From BRH-c25 sp041690515 (lineage in GTDB: Bacteria; Bacillota; Clostridia; Lutisporales; Lutisporaceae): a stretch of 39,077 bases of DNA. Location of the stretch: NCBI GenBank assembly GCA_041690515.1, contig JAWLHF010000015.1, positions 1-39,077 on the forward strand, in the 5' to 3' direction. The position numbers and the translations under genes are program-made. The first letter of the stretch is position 1. The number at the start of each line of letters is the position of its first letter. The notes below the pieces were generated by a model. That model had not been told where the DNA came from, searched no databases, and saw nothing but the letters and a program-made list of their open reading frames with translations. This document shows, in pieces, positions 16,594 to 24,355 of the stretch.

Positions 16594-17094
16594 TTACTTC
16601 AAACCTTTGAAGGTTTTTATCATTACTCTCGCCTTCTCTACCTGCTCATCGGTAAAATTGGTTTTTCTGTATAATATGAAGGAAATAGCCTTATCCTTAT
16701 GCTTCAATCTGTAATATATCATATCCATCCCTATGGCTTCGTCTTCAATCAAAGCTCCGTATGCTTTGCCAAAACCTTCTATATCCAACGTCTCAAACTT
16801 TTTCACATGAAGATAATGATCTTCTGCTATTTCTTCCTTCAGGGTATCTTCATTGATTTCCAATTTTTCATCAACTGCTTCATTTATTACGAAGTATGTT
16901 TCATTCTCTGTCAGAAAGGTTGCTGTATGCGATTTCAGTTCTTCATTTGCTTCTTCCTTATCCTTGACAAATTCCTTTGGAATCATGATACTCCAATCCT
17001 CATCCTTGCCCTTGTGAAGGTAAGTATTTGATGAACATCCTGCCATCAAGAATATAAGTACAATAGCCATGAACATTGCTGTGATCTTTCTCAT
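16594..17094 (-). CDS. Small lipoprotein of unknown function
   Basis: 166 residues with a signal peptide ending in lipobox LMAGC (lipidated Cys20), so it should be anchored on the outer face of the membrane. The mature part is acidic and rich in Glu and Lys, with alternating strands and helices (WSIMIPKEF, ATFLTENETYFVINEAV, AISFILYRKTNFTDEQVEKA). It is reminiscent of small PsbP/DUF1795-type secreted domains, but I cannot assign a family. It has its own extended -10 promoter, an AAGGGGGAG ribosome site and its own terminator. Confidence 0.75.
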   Translation of the reverse strand: MRKITAMFMAIVLIFLMAGCSSNTYLHKGKDEDWSIMIPKEFVKDKEEANEELKSHTATFLTENETYFVINEAVDEKLEINEDTLKEEIAEDHYLHVKKFETLDIEGFGKAYGALIEDEAIGMDMIYYRLKHKDKAISFILYRKTNFTDEQVEKARVMIKTFKGLK

Positions 17095-17126
17095 ATGTAA
17101 TACTCCCCCTTAAAAGATATGTACTA

Positions 17127-17135
17127 ATTATAGCA
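17127..17135 (-). promoter_or_regulatory. Extended -10 promoter of the small lipoprotein gene
   Basis: The minus strand reads TGCTATAAT (17135-17127), a perfect -10 with the TGn extension, about 33 bases before the start codon. No good -35 is present at 16-18 bases, as expected for an extended -10 promoter. Confidence 0.65.
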
Positions 17136-17171
17136 CAAGAAGTATCTTTTTCATAAATATTTATTCAAACG

Positions 17172-17210
17172 TAAAATATAAAAACCCACAGGTCATCATC
17201 CCTGCAGGTT
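17172..17210 (-). terminator. Terminator of the LacI-family regulator gene
   Basis: On the minus strand AACCTGCAGG (17210-17201) pairs with CCTGTGGGTT (17192-17183) with two G-U pairs and an 8-base loop. A T-rich tail TTTATATTTTA follows. It lies 16 bases past the stop codon. Confidence 0.9.
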
Positions 17211-17226
17211 CAAGTACTTGCTTGCC

Positions 17227-18234
17227 TTATCCGTTAGGTATTTCTCTTGTGGTCTTTCTCGCTCTAAGCTTAGGCTCCAGTATTATCTTCTTCACTTCCC
17301 TTTCAGGCCCGTCTTTAAATGATTTCATCAACAGCTCTATTGCATATTTGCCCATTTGGTATTTGGGCTGCTCAATAGTTGTAAGCTGTATCTGCGGCAG
17401 GTTTGCATAGGGTATGTCGTCAAAGCCTATTATCCCAATATCTTCAGGAACCTTTAATCCGTGCTCCTGAGCACAATGCAGAACCCCTAATGCTATTACG
17501 TCATTGCCTCCAAAAACAGCATCAGGTGTATTGTCCGAATCGATAAGCTTCTTCATATTATCGTATCCGCTTTCACTCTTGAACTTTCCGCTCATAATCA
17601 GACTTTCATCTATAGGGATATTATACTTATTAAGAGCAAGCTTGTAGCCTTCCTTCCTCTCTGCATTGGAAGGAGAGCTTTCACTGCCTCCTATAAATGC
17701 TATCTTCTTATATCCTCCGTCTATAAGGTGCTTTGTTGCCAGGAAGCCTCCCCTGACGTTGTCAACTTCAATGCTGCTGTATTCAACAACACTGGGTATC
17801 TTATTGAGCAGCACCACCGGAATCTGGAAATCGTTGAAATGATCATCCCCTACATTGTATGCGGGATGGAGTATTATCCCGTCCACCCTTTTTTCCAGCA
17901 GGGTCTTTATATACAGCTTTTCCTTCTCTGCATCCCAGTTGGTATTGCATAGAAATACACTGTAGCCCAAAAGGCTGGCAGCATCTTCAACACCTCTCGC
18001 TATCTCGGGAAAATAGGGATTTGTAATGTCGGGTATCACCAAAGCTAAGGTATGGGTGTGTCTAAGCACCAGACCCCTTGCTATTGCATTGGGCTGATAT
18101 CCCATTTTCCTGGCTTCTTCAAGAACCAGTGCCCGTGTATCCTCCTTAACGCCGCTTCTGCCGTTTAAGGCTCTTGATACAGTAGCATATGACACTCCTG
18201 TCTTCCTAGCAATATCTTTTATTGTAACTTGCAT
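17227..18234 (-). CDS. LacI-family transcriptional regulator
   Basis: A 335-residue repressor. The N-terminal helix-turn-helix is IKDIARKTGVSYATVSRALN (residues 4-23), followed by the hinge helix MGYQPNAIARGLV. The ligand-binding domain shows ALVIPDITNPYFPEIARGVE, GIILHPAYN, VEVDN-type SIEVDNVRGGFLATKHLI, AVFGGNDVIALGVL and IGFDDIPYANLPQIQLTTIEQP, the standard LacI/GalR core. It likely responds to a sugar or sugar phosphate. An inverted repeat between its promoter and start codon suggests autoregulation. The ribosome site is GGAGTGG. The target genes are unknown; the adjacent mannosidase is a candidate. Confidence 0.92.
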   Translation of the reverse strand: MQVTIKDIARKTGVSYATVSRALNGRSGVKEDTRALVLEEARKMGYQPNAIARGLVLRHTHTLALVIPDITNPYFPEIARGVEDAASLLGYSVFLCNTNWDAEKEKLYIKTLLEKRVDGIILHPAYNVGDDHFNDFQIPVVLLNKIPSVVEYSSIEVDNVRGGFLATKHLIDGGYKKIAFIGGSESSPSNAERKEGYKLALNKYNIPIDESLIMSGKFKSESGYDNMKKLIDSDNTPDAVFGGNDVIALGVLHCAQEHGLKVPEDIGIIGFDDIPYANLPQIQLTTIEQPKYQMGKYAIELLMKSFKDGPEREVKKIILEPKLRARKTTREIPNG

Positions 18235-18256
18235 ATTCCACTCCAGTAATCAAATA

Positions 18257-18275
18257 ATTTATCAGTCTGATAAAT
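18257..18275. promoter_or_regulatory. Candidate autoregulatory operator of the LacI-family gene
   Basis: ATTTATCA (18257-18264) and TGATAAAT (18268-18275) are perfect 8-base half-sites around a 3-base centre. The site lies about 40 bases downstream of the predicted -10 and 22 bases before the start codon, a roadblock position. Not seen elsewhere in the window on inspection. Confidence 0.5.
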
Positions 18276-18314
18276 AACTGATATTCCAATATTTGAAAAT
18301 ATCTTCCGTAATAT

Positions 18315-18343
18315 ATCATAACAGACAATTATTATTTTTTCAA
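18315..18343 (-). promoter_or_regulatory. Promoter of the LacI-family regulator gene
   Basis: On the minus strand TTGAAA (18343-18338) and TATGAT (18320-18315) are 17 bases apart, a good sigma-A match giving a leader of about 70 bases that contains the inverted repeat. Confidence 0.65.
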
Positions 18344-18381
18344 ATACATACTGTAATCCGACCTTTGAGAATACATACCTC

Positions 18382-20082
18382 CTACAACTTAAAGCCCGAT
18401 AGTAGATTGTCCAGATTATTTGCTAAGTCGGACAACGTCATAGCAGAGGCCGTAACCTCCTCTGTACTAGCAGTCTGCTGCTCAACTACTGCTGATATGT
18501 TTTCACTTGCCTCCCCATTGCTGTTGGCAATTGCGGCAATTTCTGCCATACTTTTATTTATCCCTTTAATCCTTGTAATAAGCTCAGACAGATCCTTTGA
18601 TATCACTTCAATATCCTTATTTACAACAATATTTTTATCTGAGATCAGACTGAAAAATTCATTTGCTTTTTCTGCATTGGTACTGCCTTCAGTAATTATT
18701 TCTCTGCTGTCTATGAACCTGTTGCTTACAACTTCGGATTGTTTTTGAACCTCAACAATCAGATCTCCTATTTTTTTTGCTGAGTTTGTTGTTTCATCAG
18801 CAAGGCACTTAATTTCATTTGCAACAACAGCAAAGCCTCTGCCGGCTTCGCCGGCTCTTGCTGCTTCAATAGAAGCATTCAGCGCCAGGAGATTTGTCTG
18901 AGATGAGATCGTCGTTACTGAACTCAGGATTTCATTCATTTTTTGTGAGTTGATATTCAGCTGTTCCATTGATGCAGTTGCTTCTTCAATATGTTTTTGC
19001 GTTAATTCCAATTGCTGCATGAAGTCCTTTATGTACTCGCTTCCTTCACCGGCCAGTTTCACTGATTCCCTGGCATTTCCAAGTATATGTCTTGAGCTGT
19101 CCAATATACCCTCAGAGGTACGGTACATGTTATCCATGTCAAGGACAATATTCTTGGTTTCCTCATTCTGAGATTGAATGCCTGAAGCCATCTCCACTAC
19201 GGAAGCCGATATTTCCTGATTGGCACTGCTGTTTTGTACAGTAATCTCAGTAAGCTGTGAAGAGGCATTGTGCACCTTGCCGCTTGCCTCGTGCACCCTT
19301 GATATTACCTTCCTCAGATTGTCCGACATTGTGTTGAAAGCATCCGCCAGATCCCTGAGCTCATCATTTGTGCTTACCTTAAGCGCTTCTTCATCCAGGA
19401 CTCCGGATGCAATCGATTCTGCTCGACACTTTATATTGTTTAAGGGATCTGCAATGTTTTTTATTGTCCTTCTAAGATATACTGTTGAGAACACTAGTAT
19501 AAGGGCAAGAAATACAATATTTATCGTAACAGCAAGTTTAAAACCTGTCTCAATACTTTCCTTTAAGGTCTCACTCTGTTTTACCTCAAATAATATGAAG
19601 CTTTGGATGCTTTCCTTAAGAAACTCTTCTATCTTTCTGACTTCTTTCACACTTTCTGCTGATTCACCCAGCTTACTGCTTGAGAAGCCTTCCTCTGCTT
19701 CCCTCGCATTATTCAATAGTGCTTCTACCTGCTTTTCTATAGGCTCAAAAAGTACTTTGCTTTCCTGACTCTGTATCATTCCTGCAATGTACTCTGTTGT
19801 TTCTGCAATCCTGCTTTGTATTTCCTTATGCGTAGAATCTTCGGCTTTGAGCTTTCCAACCAGTATATCCCTTAATTGCAGGCTGATGCTGCCTGCATGT
19901 TCATTTATACTATTTGCAGCTATAATAGTATTAAGGATGTCATTGTATCGATTGTTGTAATCTGTTGAAACCTTAACCATATATAGATTCAAGCTGCTTA
20001 GAAGGACAATCATAATCAGGAATGCCAAAAGTATTTTGGATCTAAAAGACGTTCTTCGGTTCTTTCTCTTGAATTTCAACAT
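18382..20082 (-). CDS. Methyl-accepting chemotaxis protein
   Basis: About 566 residues. TM1 is near residues 16-36 (ILLAFLIMIVLL), an extracytoplasmic helical sensor domain of about 145 residues follows, then TM2 near 184-204 (VTINIVFLALILVF), HAMP (about 205-260) and the signalling coiled coil. The conserved hairpin tip reads QTNLLALNASIEAARAGEAG, followed by GRGFAVVANEIKCLADETT, which docks CheW/CheA. The frame is open to 20136, but ATG 20080-20082 with TTGGGGGAA upstream is preferred and starts at MLKFKRKN. The ligand is unknown; position next to the inositol operon is suggestive only. No C-terminal CheR-binding pentapeptide is visible. Confidence 0.93.
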   Translation of the reverse strand: MLKFKRKNRRTSFRSKILLAFLIMIVLLSSLNLYMVKVSTDYNNRYNDILNTIIAANSINEHAGSISLQLRDILVGKLKAEDSTHKEIQSRIAETTEYIAGMIQSQESKVLFEPIEKQVEALLNNAREAEEGFSSSKLGESAESVKEVRKIEEFLKESIQSFILFEVKQSETLKESIETGFKLAVTINIVFLALILVFSTVYLRRTIKNIADPLNNIKCRAESIASGVLDEEALKVSTNDELRDLADAFNTMSDNLRKVISRVHEASGKVHNASSQLTEITVQNSSANQEISASVVEMASGIQSQNEETKNIVLDMDNMYRTSEGILDSSRHILGNARESVKLAGEGSEYIKDFMQQLELTQKHIEEATASMEQLNINSQKMNEILSSVTTISSQTNLLALNASIEAARAGEAGRGFAVVANEIKCLADETTNSAKKIGDLIVEVQKQSEVVSNRFIDSREIITEGSTNAEKANEFFSLISDKNIVVNKDIEVISKDLSELITRIKGINKSMAEIAAIANSNGEASENISAVVEQQTASTEEVTASAMTLSDLANNLDNLLSGFKL

Positions 20083-20171
20083 AGAATTCCCCCAAATCTT
20101 TTGTAAAATATGTGAGCCGTTTATACCGAAGCACATAGGACATCATTATCATCACAACAAATGTAGATAAT

Positions 20172-20222
20172 GGAAGGAGAGCCTTGCCTCCTTATTATTA
20201 AGCTCAGAGGCAGGTTCCTTCC
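20172..20222 (-). terminator. Long imperfect hairpin at the end of the inositol operon
   Basis: On the minus strand GGAAGGA (20222-20216) pairs with TCCTTCC (20178-20172), and inner GCCTC (211-207 of the same block) pairs with GAGGC (20190-20186). The tail is ATTATCTACATTTG, with little U-tract. It follows the last transketolase gene by 18 bases and is the only terminator-like structure before the chemoreceptor gene, so some read-through is possible. Confidence 0.45.
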
Positions 20223-20240
20223 ACTTACAGATACGAGCCT

Positions 20241-21206
20241 TTATTTCCTTTCCAATACCTTCATTACCTTCTTTGCGATATTGTCAGCAGTCAGTCCGAA
20301 TCTTTCCCTAAGATAATCTTCAGGACCAACCTCTCCGAATACATCCTCTACCCCTACCCTTTCCAGAGGCACAGGAGCGTTTTCTGACAATACCTCTGCA
20401 ACTGCAGAGCCCAAACCATTTAGAATGCTGTGGTTTTCTGCTGTCACAACAGCACCGGTTTCATTTGCAGCCTCTATTATTGCTGTTTTATCTATAGGTT
20501 TCAGCGTAAACATATTTATGACCCCGGCTGATATACCCTGCTGTTCCAGCTGGGCAGCAGCCTTCAAGGCTTCATTTACCATTATACCTGTAGCTATTAT
20601 TGTTGCATCTTTACCTTCTCTGAGCTTTACTGCCTTCCCTATCTCAAAGCCGGAGCCTTCCTCATATATTCCAACTGCATTTTTTCTTAGCAGCCTGATA
20701 TAGAAGATACCATACATTTCAGCAGTCTGTCTTATCAGATCCTTAAGCATCACAGTATCAACCGGCTCCAGAATTGTGACCCCCGGTATGTTCCTCATTA
20801 TCCCCATATCCTCGAAGGGCATGTGAGTGCCGCCGTTGAAGGCTGCTGTTACACCCGGATCACTGCCTATTATCCTTACATTAAGCTTTGCATAGGCGCA
20901 GGACATGAATATCTGGTCAAAGCAGCGCCTTGTTGCAAAAGGCCCGAAGGAATGGGCAAAGGGAATCTTACCTGTAGCAGAAAGTCCTGCAGCCATTCCC
21001 ATCATATTAGCTTCCTGTATACCGCAGTTGAAAGTCCTTTCAGGGTATGCCTTCAAGAAAGGAACCATTCCCATGGAACTCATAAGGTCTGCATCCAGAG
21101 CAACTATGTTCTTATTCTCTTTTGCCAATTCCATTAATGTCTGGCAATATACATCCCTCATCATTGTTTTTTCTTTGACATTTTCCTTTACTAAGACAGT
21201 CTTCAT
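20241..21206 (-). CDS. Transketolase C-terminal subunit (split transketolase)
   Basis: 321 residues covering the pyrimidine-binding and C-terminal domains. The catalytic Glu that activates TPP is Glu65 in FNCGIQEANMMGMAAGL. HSFGPFATRRCFDQI and GGTHMPFEDMGIMRNIPG (His128) are further transketolase landmarks. It starts with ATG overlapping the stop of the N-terminal subunit (ATGA), so the pair is made together and should form an alpha2beta2 enzyme. Split transketolases are known in dedicated pathways, such as AptAB for apulose 4-phosphate and SqwGH for the sulfo-transketolase route. Here it closes an operon containing iolBDEG, and I infer that the donor is 2-deoxy-5-keto-D-gluconate. Ordinary pentose phosphate activity remains possible. 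Confidence 0.9.
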   Translation of the reverse strand: MKTVLVKENVKEKTMMRDVYCQTLMELAKENKNIVALDADLMSSMGMVPFLKAYPERTFNCGIQEANMMGMAAGLSATGKIPFAHSFGPFATRRCFDQIFMSCAYAKLNVRIIGSDPGVTAAFNGGTHMPFEDMGIMRNIPGVTILEPVDTVMLKDLIRQTAEMYGIFYIRLLRKNAVGIYEEGSGFEIGKAVKLREGKDATIIATGIMVNEALKAAAQLEQQGISAGVINMFTLKPIDKTAIIEAANETGAVVTAENHSILNGLGSAVAEVLSENAPVPLERVGVEDVFGEVGPEDYLRERFGLTADNIAKKVMKVLERK

Positions 21207-22039
21207 AGCTCCACCACCTTGCGTTCCAGCTCTGCAATCACCTTTTCCGCCTGGGCGGCATCTATAACCATGTGGTGATTTGCTTCAGCATTTTCTGCAA
21301 AAGAGCAGCCTTTTCCTTTTACAGTATCCAAAACTATTACAGACGGCTTACCTTTTGCTTTTTTTGCAGCTTCAATAGCATCATATATCTGTTCTACATC
21401 TGCACCATCGACGTTATAGATATCCCATCCAAAGCTTTTAAACTTTTCACAGATATCTCCCAAGTCATTGACGTCTTTGGTATAACCATCCAGCTGCTTC
21501 TTATTTGCATCTACAAAAGCAATGAGATTATCCAGCTTCTGATGGGCAGCATAAAGAGCTCCTTCCCATACCTGACCTTCATCACATTCTCCGTCTCCGA
21601 CTATCAGGTAAACATAACTGCTTCTCTTGTCAAGACGGTTTCCCAATGCCACCCCTATTGCAGTGGATACACCCTGGCCTAAGGAACCTGTTGTCATATC
21701 AATTCCGATGGTCTTGTTCCTGTCGCAGTGGCTTGGAAGGTTTGTTCCCGGTTTGTTAAGCGTCATCAGCTCTTCCAAAGGAAAATATCCCTTCAGCGCA
21801 AGAGTAGCATATACAGCCGGCCCCGAATGTCCCTTCGATACCACAAGCCAGTCTCTGTCCTCCCATCTTGGTGAGTTCGGATCAATTTTCATTACTTCAC
21901 CATACAGCACAGCCAGAGTCTCAACTATGGACATAGAGCCGCCCACATGTCCAAAGCCAAGCTCCTTTAGTTCCTTCATGGTCTCCAGTCTGATCCTGGC
22001 AGCGAATCTTTCAAGCTCTTTTTTCTTATTCTCATTCAT
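21203..22039 (-). CDS. Transketolase N-terminal subunit (split transketolase)
   Basis: 278 residues forming the TPP pyrophosphate-binding half. Visible landmarks are FGHVGGSMSIVE (His31), VVSKGHSGPAVYATLALKG (His71), TTGSLGQGVSTAIGVALG near 117-133, and the TPP/Mg motif GDGECDEGQVWEG (148-160) ending at Asn179. This matches the N-terminal subunit of two-gene transketolases. It is 14 bases after the PGK gene and overlaps the C-terminal subunit by 4 bases. The ribosome site is weak (GAAGTGAT), suggesting coupling to upstream translation. Its place after a GAPDH/PGK pair mirrors the logic of a pathway that first cuts a ketose and then oxidises the aldehyde. Confidence 0.9.
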   Translation of the reverse strand: MNENKKKELERFAARIRLETMKELKELGFGHVGGSMSIVETLAVLYGEVMKIDPNSPRWEDRDWLVVSKGHSGPAVYATLALKGYFPLEELMTLNKPGTNLPSHCDRNKTIGIDMTTGSLGQGVSTAIGVALGNRLDKRSSYVYLIVGDGECDEGQVWEGALYAAHQKLDNLIAFVDANKKQLDGYTKDVNDLGDICEKFKSFGWDIYNVDGADVEQIYDAIEAAKKAKGKPSVIVLDTVKGKGCSFAENAEANHHMVIDAAQAEKVIAELERKVVEL

Positions 22040-22053
22040 AATATCACTTCACT

Positions 22054-23319
22054 CTACTTATCATATTTTTTATAGGCCTTCTCCATGGCCTCAATCAAAG
22101 GCAGCTTCTTACCCGACAGGAATCTTACCATGGCACCTCCGGCAGTACATACATAGCTGATCCTCTTAAGATCTATAAAACGGGATGCTGCACTGACAGT
22201 GTCTCCGCCTCCGATAACCGAGTAGCCGGGCGAATCAGCTATGGCTTTCCATATCTCACTGGTTCCCATTTCAAATAGCTTGTTTTCATAGACCCCCGCC
22301 GGACCATTGACAAATATCGTTCCTGCCTTGCTTAGAATTTCCTTGTATCTAGCTATTGTTGCTTTACCGATATCCATGTACATCTCTTCCACCGGCAGCT
22401 CATCCACTGAAATTTCCATCCTTGTACCATTCTTCTCATAGGCAAGGTCTGTTGGAACTTCGATTTTCTCCCGATAATCCCTCAGATATTCTTCTGCTGC
22501 CTCAACGAAAACATGCAGCTCCCTGTCCCTCAGGAATTTCTCTTTCTTACTGCCTAAAGATTTTCCCATTGCCCATAGCATTATCTCTCCGGTTATGCCG
22601 CAGGCAAGTATCTTATCTGCAGTTCCATTTTCAAGGACCTGCTTCATCATTCCAAAGGCATCCGATATCTTTGCACCCCCAAGTACAAACACTGAAGGAC
22701 TTGCAGGAGACTTCATAACCTTTGTAAGTGCACTGTATTCCTCCATCAGCTGCCTTCCCCCTGCAGTAGGCAGCAGTTCCTGAAAGGCCACCATAGATGG
22801 AGCATTCCTATGGGCAGCCGCAAAGGCATCATTTACATAATAGTCAAATAGAGGTGCTAGGCTCCTTACAAGGTATGTGTTGAGCATCTCCTCCGGTTTC
22901 AGCTTAACCGCATTCTCAAAAGTGGATATTTCTTCACACAAATATCTAAGGTTGCCCAGTAGGATCGCTTCTCCCGGCTTAAGTGTTTTAACAGCTTCCT
23001 GCGCCGCAGGGCCGCATACATCATCAATATATCTGATCTCTCTCCCCAGATATGCCGACAATCTTTCTGCATGCTCTTTCATAGGTATCAGATTCTGATA
23101 ATCCAGTGTATCTCCCTGATGGGCAATAATTGCAAGTCTGGCGCCTTTACCAAGGATATCCCTTATTGTCGGAATACTTGCGGCTATCCTGTTGTCATTG
23201 ACGATTCTCTTGGTTGCAGGATCGATAGGCGAATTGATATCCGGCCTTAAAAGAACTCTTTTGGCTGAGAAATCAAACTCGTCGATAGATCGTATTTTAA
23301 CAGCACTGCTTATCTCCAT
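22054..23319 (-). CDS. pgk: Divergent archaeal-like phosphoglycerate kinase; proposed malyl-phosphate kinase
   Basis: 421 residues with the full PGK fold. Substrate-site elements are RPDINSP (Asp27, Asn29), NDNRIAASIP (Arg44), LGNLRY (Arg125) and YVNDAFAAAHR (Arg171). Nucleotide-site elements are VLGGAKISD (Lys217), NGPAGVYEN and GGGDT. The DINSPID start and overall length are like archaeal PGKs. The usual H-x-G-R-P motif reads AHQGDT: His67 is kept but the Arg that contacts the 3-phosphate of 3-phosphoglycerate in known PGKs is Asp70. That fits a substrate with a carboxylate in place of the phosphate, though it is only suggestive. Its start overlaps the GAPDH end by 10 bases. Role inferred: ADP plus acyl phosphate to ATP plus acid. 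Confidence 0.85.
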   Translation of the reverse strand: MEISSAVKIRSIDEFDFSAKRVLLRPDINSPIDPATKRIVNDNRIAASIPTIRDILGKGARLAIIAHQGDTLDYQNLIPMKEHAERLSAYLGREIRYIDDVCGPAAQEAVKTLKPGEAILLGNLRYLCEEISTFENAVKLKPEEMLNTYLVRSLAPLFDYYVNDAFAAAHRNAPSMVAFQELLPTAGGRQLMEEYSALTKVMKSPASPSVFVLGGAKISDAFGMMKQVLENGTADKILACGITGEIMLWAMGKSLGSKKEKFLRDRELHVFVEAAEEYLRDYREKIEVPTDLAYEKNGTRMEISVDELPVEEMYMDIGKATIARYKEILSKAGTIFVNGPAGVYENKLFEMGTSEIWKAIADSPGYSVIGGGDTVSAASRFIDLKRISYVCTAGGAMVRFLSGKKLPLIEAMEKAYKKYDK

Positions 23320-24332
23320 TTTCCCAACCCCAAATGCTTATTTGTTTCAGCTACAGCCTTTAACCTGTCGGCCTCCATTTCCATAGAAGCCCTGATTGCA
23401 TCAATGGTCTCAGGAATAGTGACCGCTTCCTGTGGTATGTTTATAGCATACATTATATCATCACCTGACTCAACTATGGACTCTTCCCATACAGCTATCT
23501 CATACATGTCGCCTCTTGGGTTGCCCAGATCCCTTGCATATCTGAAAAGTGAAGCATTTCCCAGGAATCCGTCCTCAAGCCTTACCACCCTTATCCTGTC
23601 ATGGGATTTGAAGGCTTCCAGTGCCGCTTCCTTTGTTATTTTCTTCTTTCCTTTAGCTACGACTGTGATTATATGTCCATGAGTAACAGGTGTATGTATA
23701 AGTATCCCCGTTGCATCTATATGAGGCATTATTGTCATAAGGTCGACAGCCTGATGGCTTGGAGCCTTATCCAACTGCAGAGCATTTGTAAGGCCTCTGT
23801 GATAATCGCCGGGATCTGCAACACGTCTTACTATTGTTATGGCAACCTTATCTATCCCAAAGAGCCTGTCAAGACAGTCAACAGACCTTATAAGTCCTGT
23901 TGTATTGCATGAGGTCAGCTTAAGGAACTGCTTACCCAAGCCCTTCTCGTAATTTGCATAACCGTGGAAAAACACGTCAGCTACGCTGTTTTTCTCTCCA
24001 CCCTGAAAAATTGCCTTCTTATTATATTTCTGGTAAAGCTCTTTATTTTTCGCACCTACACCGGCACTTGTCGCATCCAGTATCACATCACACTTCTGTA
24101 TCATCTCCTCCAAGGTCCCCGACACAGGAATATCCAGCTCTTGAAAGCTCTTTTTATTATCAGGAACTGCAAGGTATAAGTCGTAAGGCATCCCCTTTTC
24201 CTTAAGAGCCCTTATAGCTAAGGTCGGAGCAACATCTGCAACACCTACAAGCTCCATATCCTTCTGTCTGTATACACCGTCAGCCAGACGCTGACCTATT
24301 ACGCCGTAACCGGCAACACCTACTTTAATCAT
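23310..24332 (-). CDS. Type II (archaeal-type) glyceraldehyde-3-phosphate dehydrogenase homologue; proposed malate-semialdehyde dehydrogenase (phosphorylating)
   Basis: 340 residues. The Rossmann start VGVAGYGVIGQRLADGV, the catalytic Cys142 in TSCNTTGLIRS, IVRRVADP (Arg169-Arg170) and the paired His221/His223 in VTHGHIIT match archaeal phosphorylating GAPDH, not the classical bacterial enzyme. Compared with the archaeal pattern as I remember it (RRGADP, GPINAI, SHH), this protein reads RRVADP, GLTNAL and SHQ, so substrate-pocket positions differ. It would convert an aldehyde, NAD(P) and phosphate to an acyl phosphate for the overlapping PGK. Type II GAPDH is uncommon in bacteria. The inositol-operon setting makes (R)-malate semialdehyde, an analogue of D-glyceraldehyde 3-phosphate, my preferred substrate. 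Ribosome site GGAGG. Confidence 0.85.
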   Translation of the reverse strand: MIKVGVAGYGVIGQRLADGVYRQKDMELVGVADVAPTLAIRALKEKGMPYDLYLAVPDNKKSFQELDIPVSGTLEEMIQKCDVILDATSAGVGAKNKELYQKYNKKAIFQGGEKNSVADVFFHGYANYEKGLGKQFLKLTSCNTTGLIRSVDCLDRLFGIDKVAITIVRRVADPGDYHRGLTNALQLDKAPSHQAVDLMTIMPHIDATGILIHTPVTHGHIITVVAKGKKKITKEAALEAFKSHDRIRVVRLEDGFLGNASLFRYARDLGNPRGDMYEIAVWEESIVESGDDIMYAINIPQEAVTIPETIDAIRASMEMEADRLKAVAETNKHLGLGKWR

Positions 24333-24355
24333 TTTGTAACCTCCCTCACATATTG

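Noticed and set aside
22054..24332. GAPDH and PGK as ordinary glycolytic housekeeping genes
   Set aside because: They are of archaeal type, lie inside an inositol operon without tpi, pgm or eno, and the PGK lacks a conserved phosphate-contacting Arg. Not excluded, but the operon context makes a dedicated role more likely.
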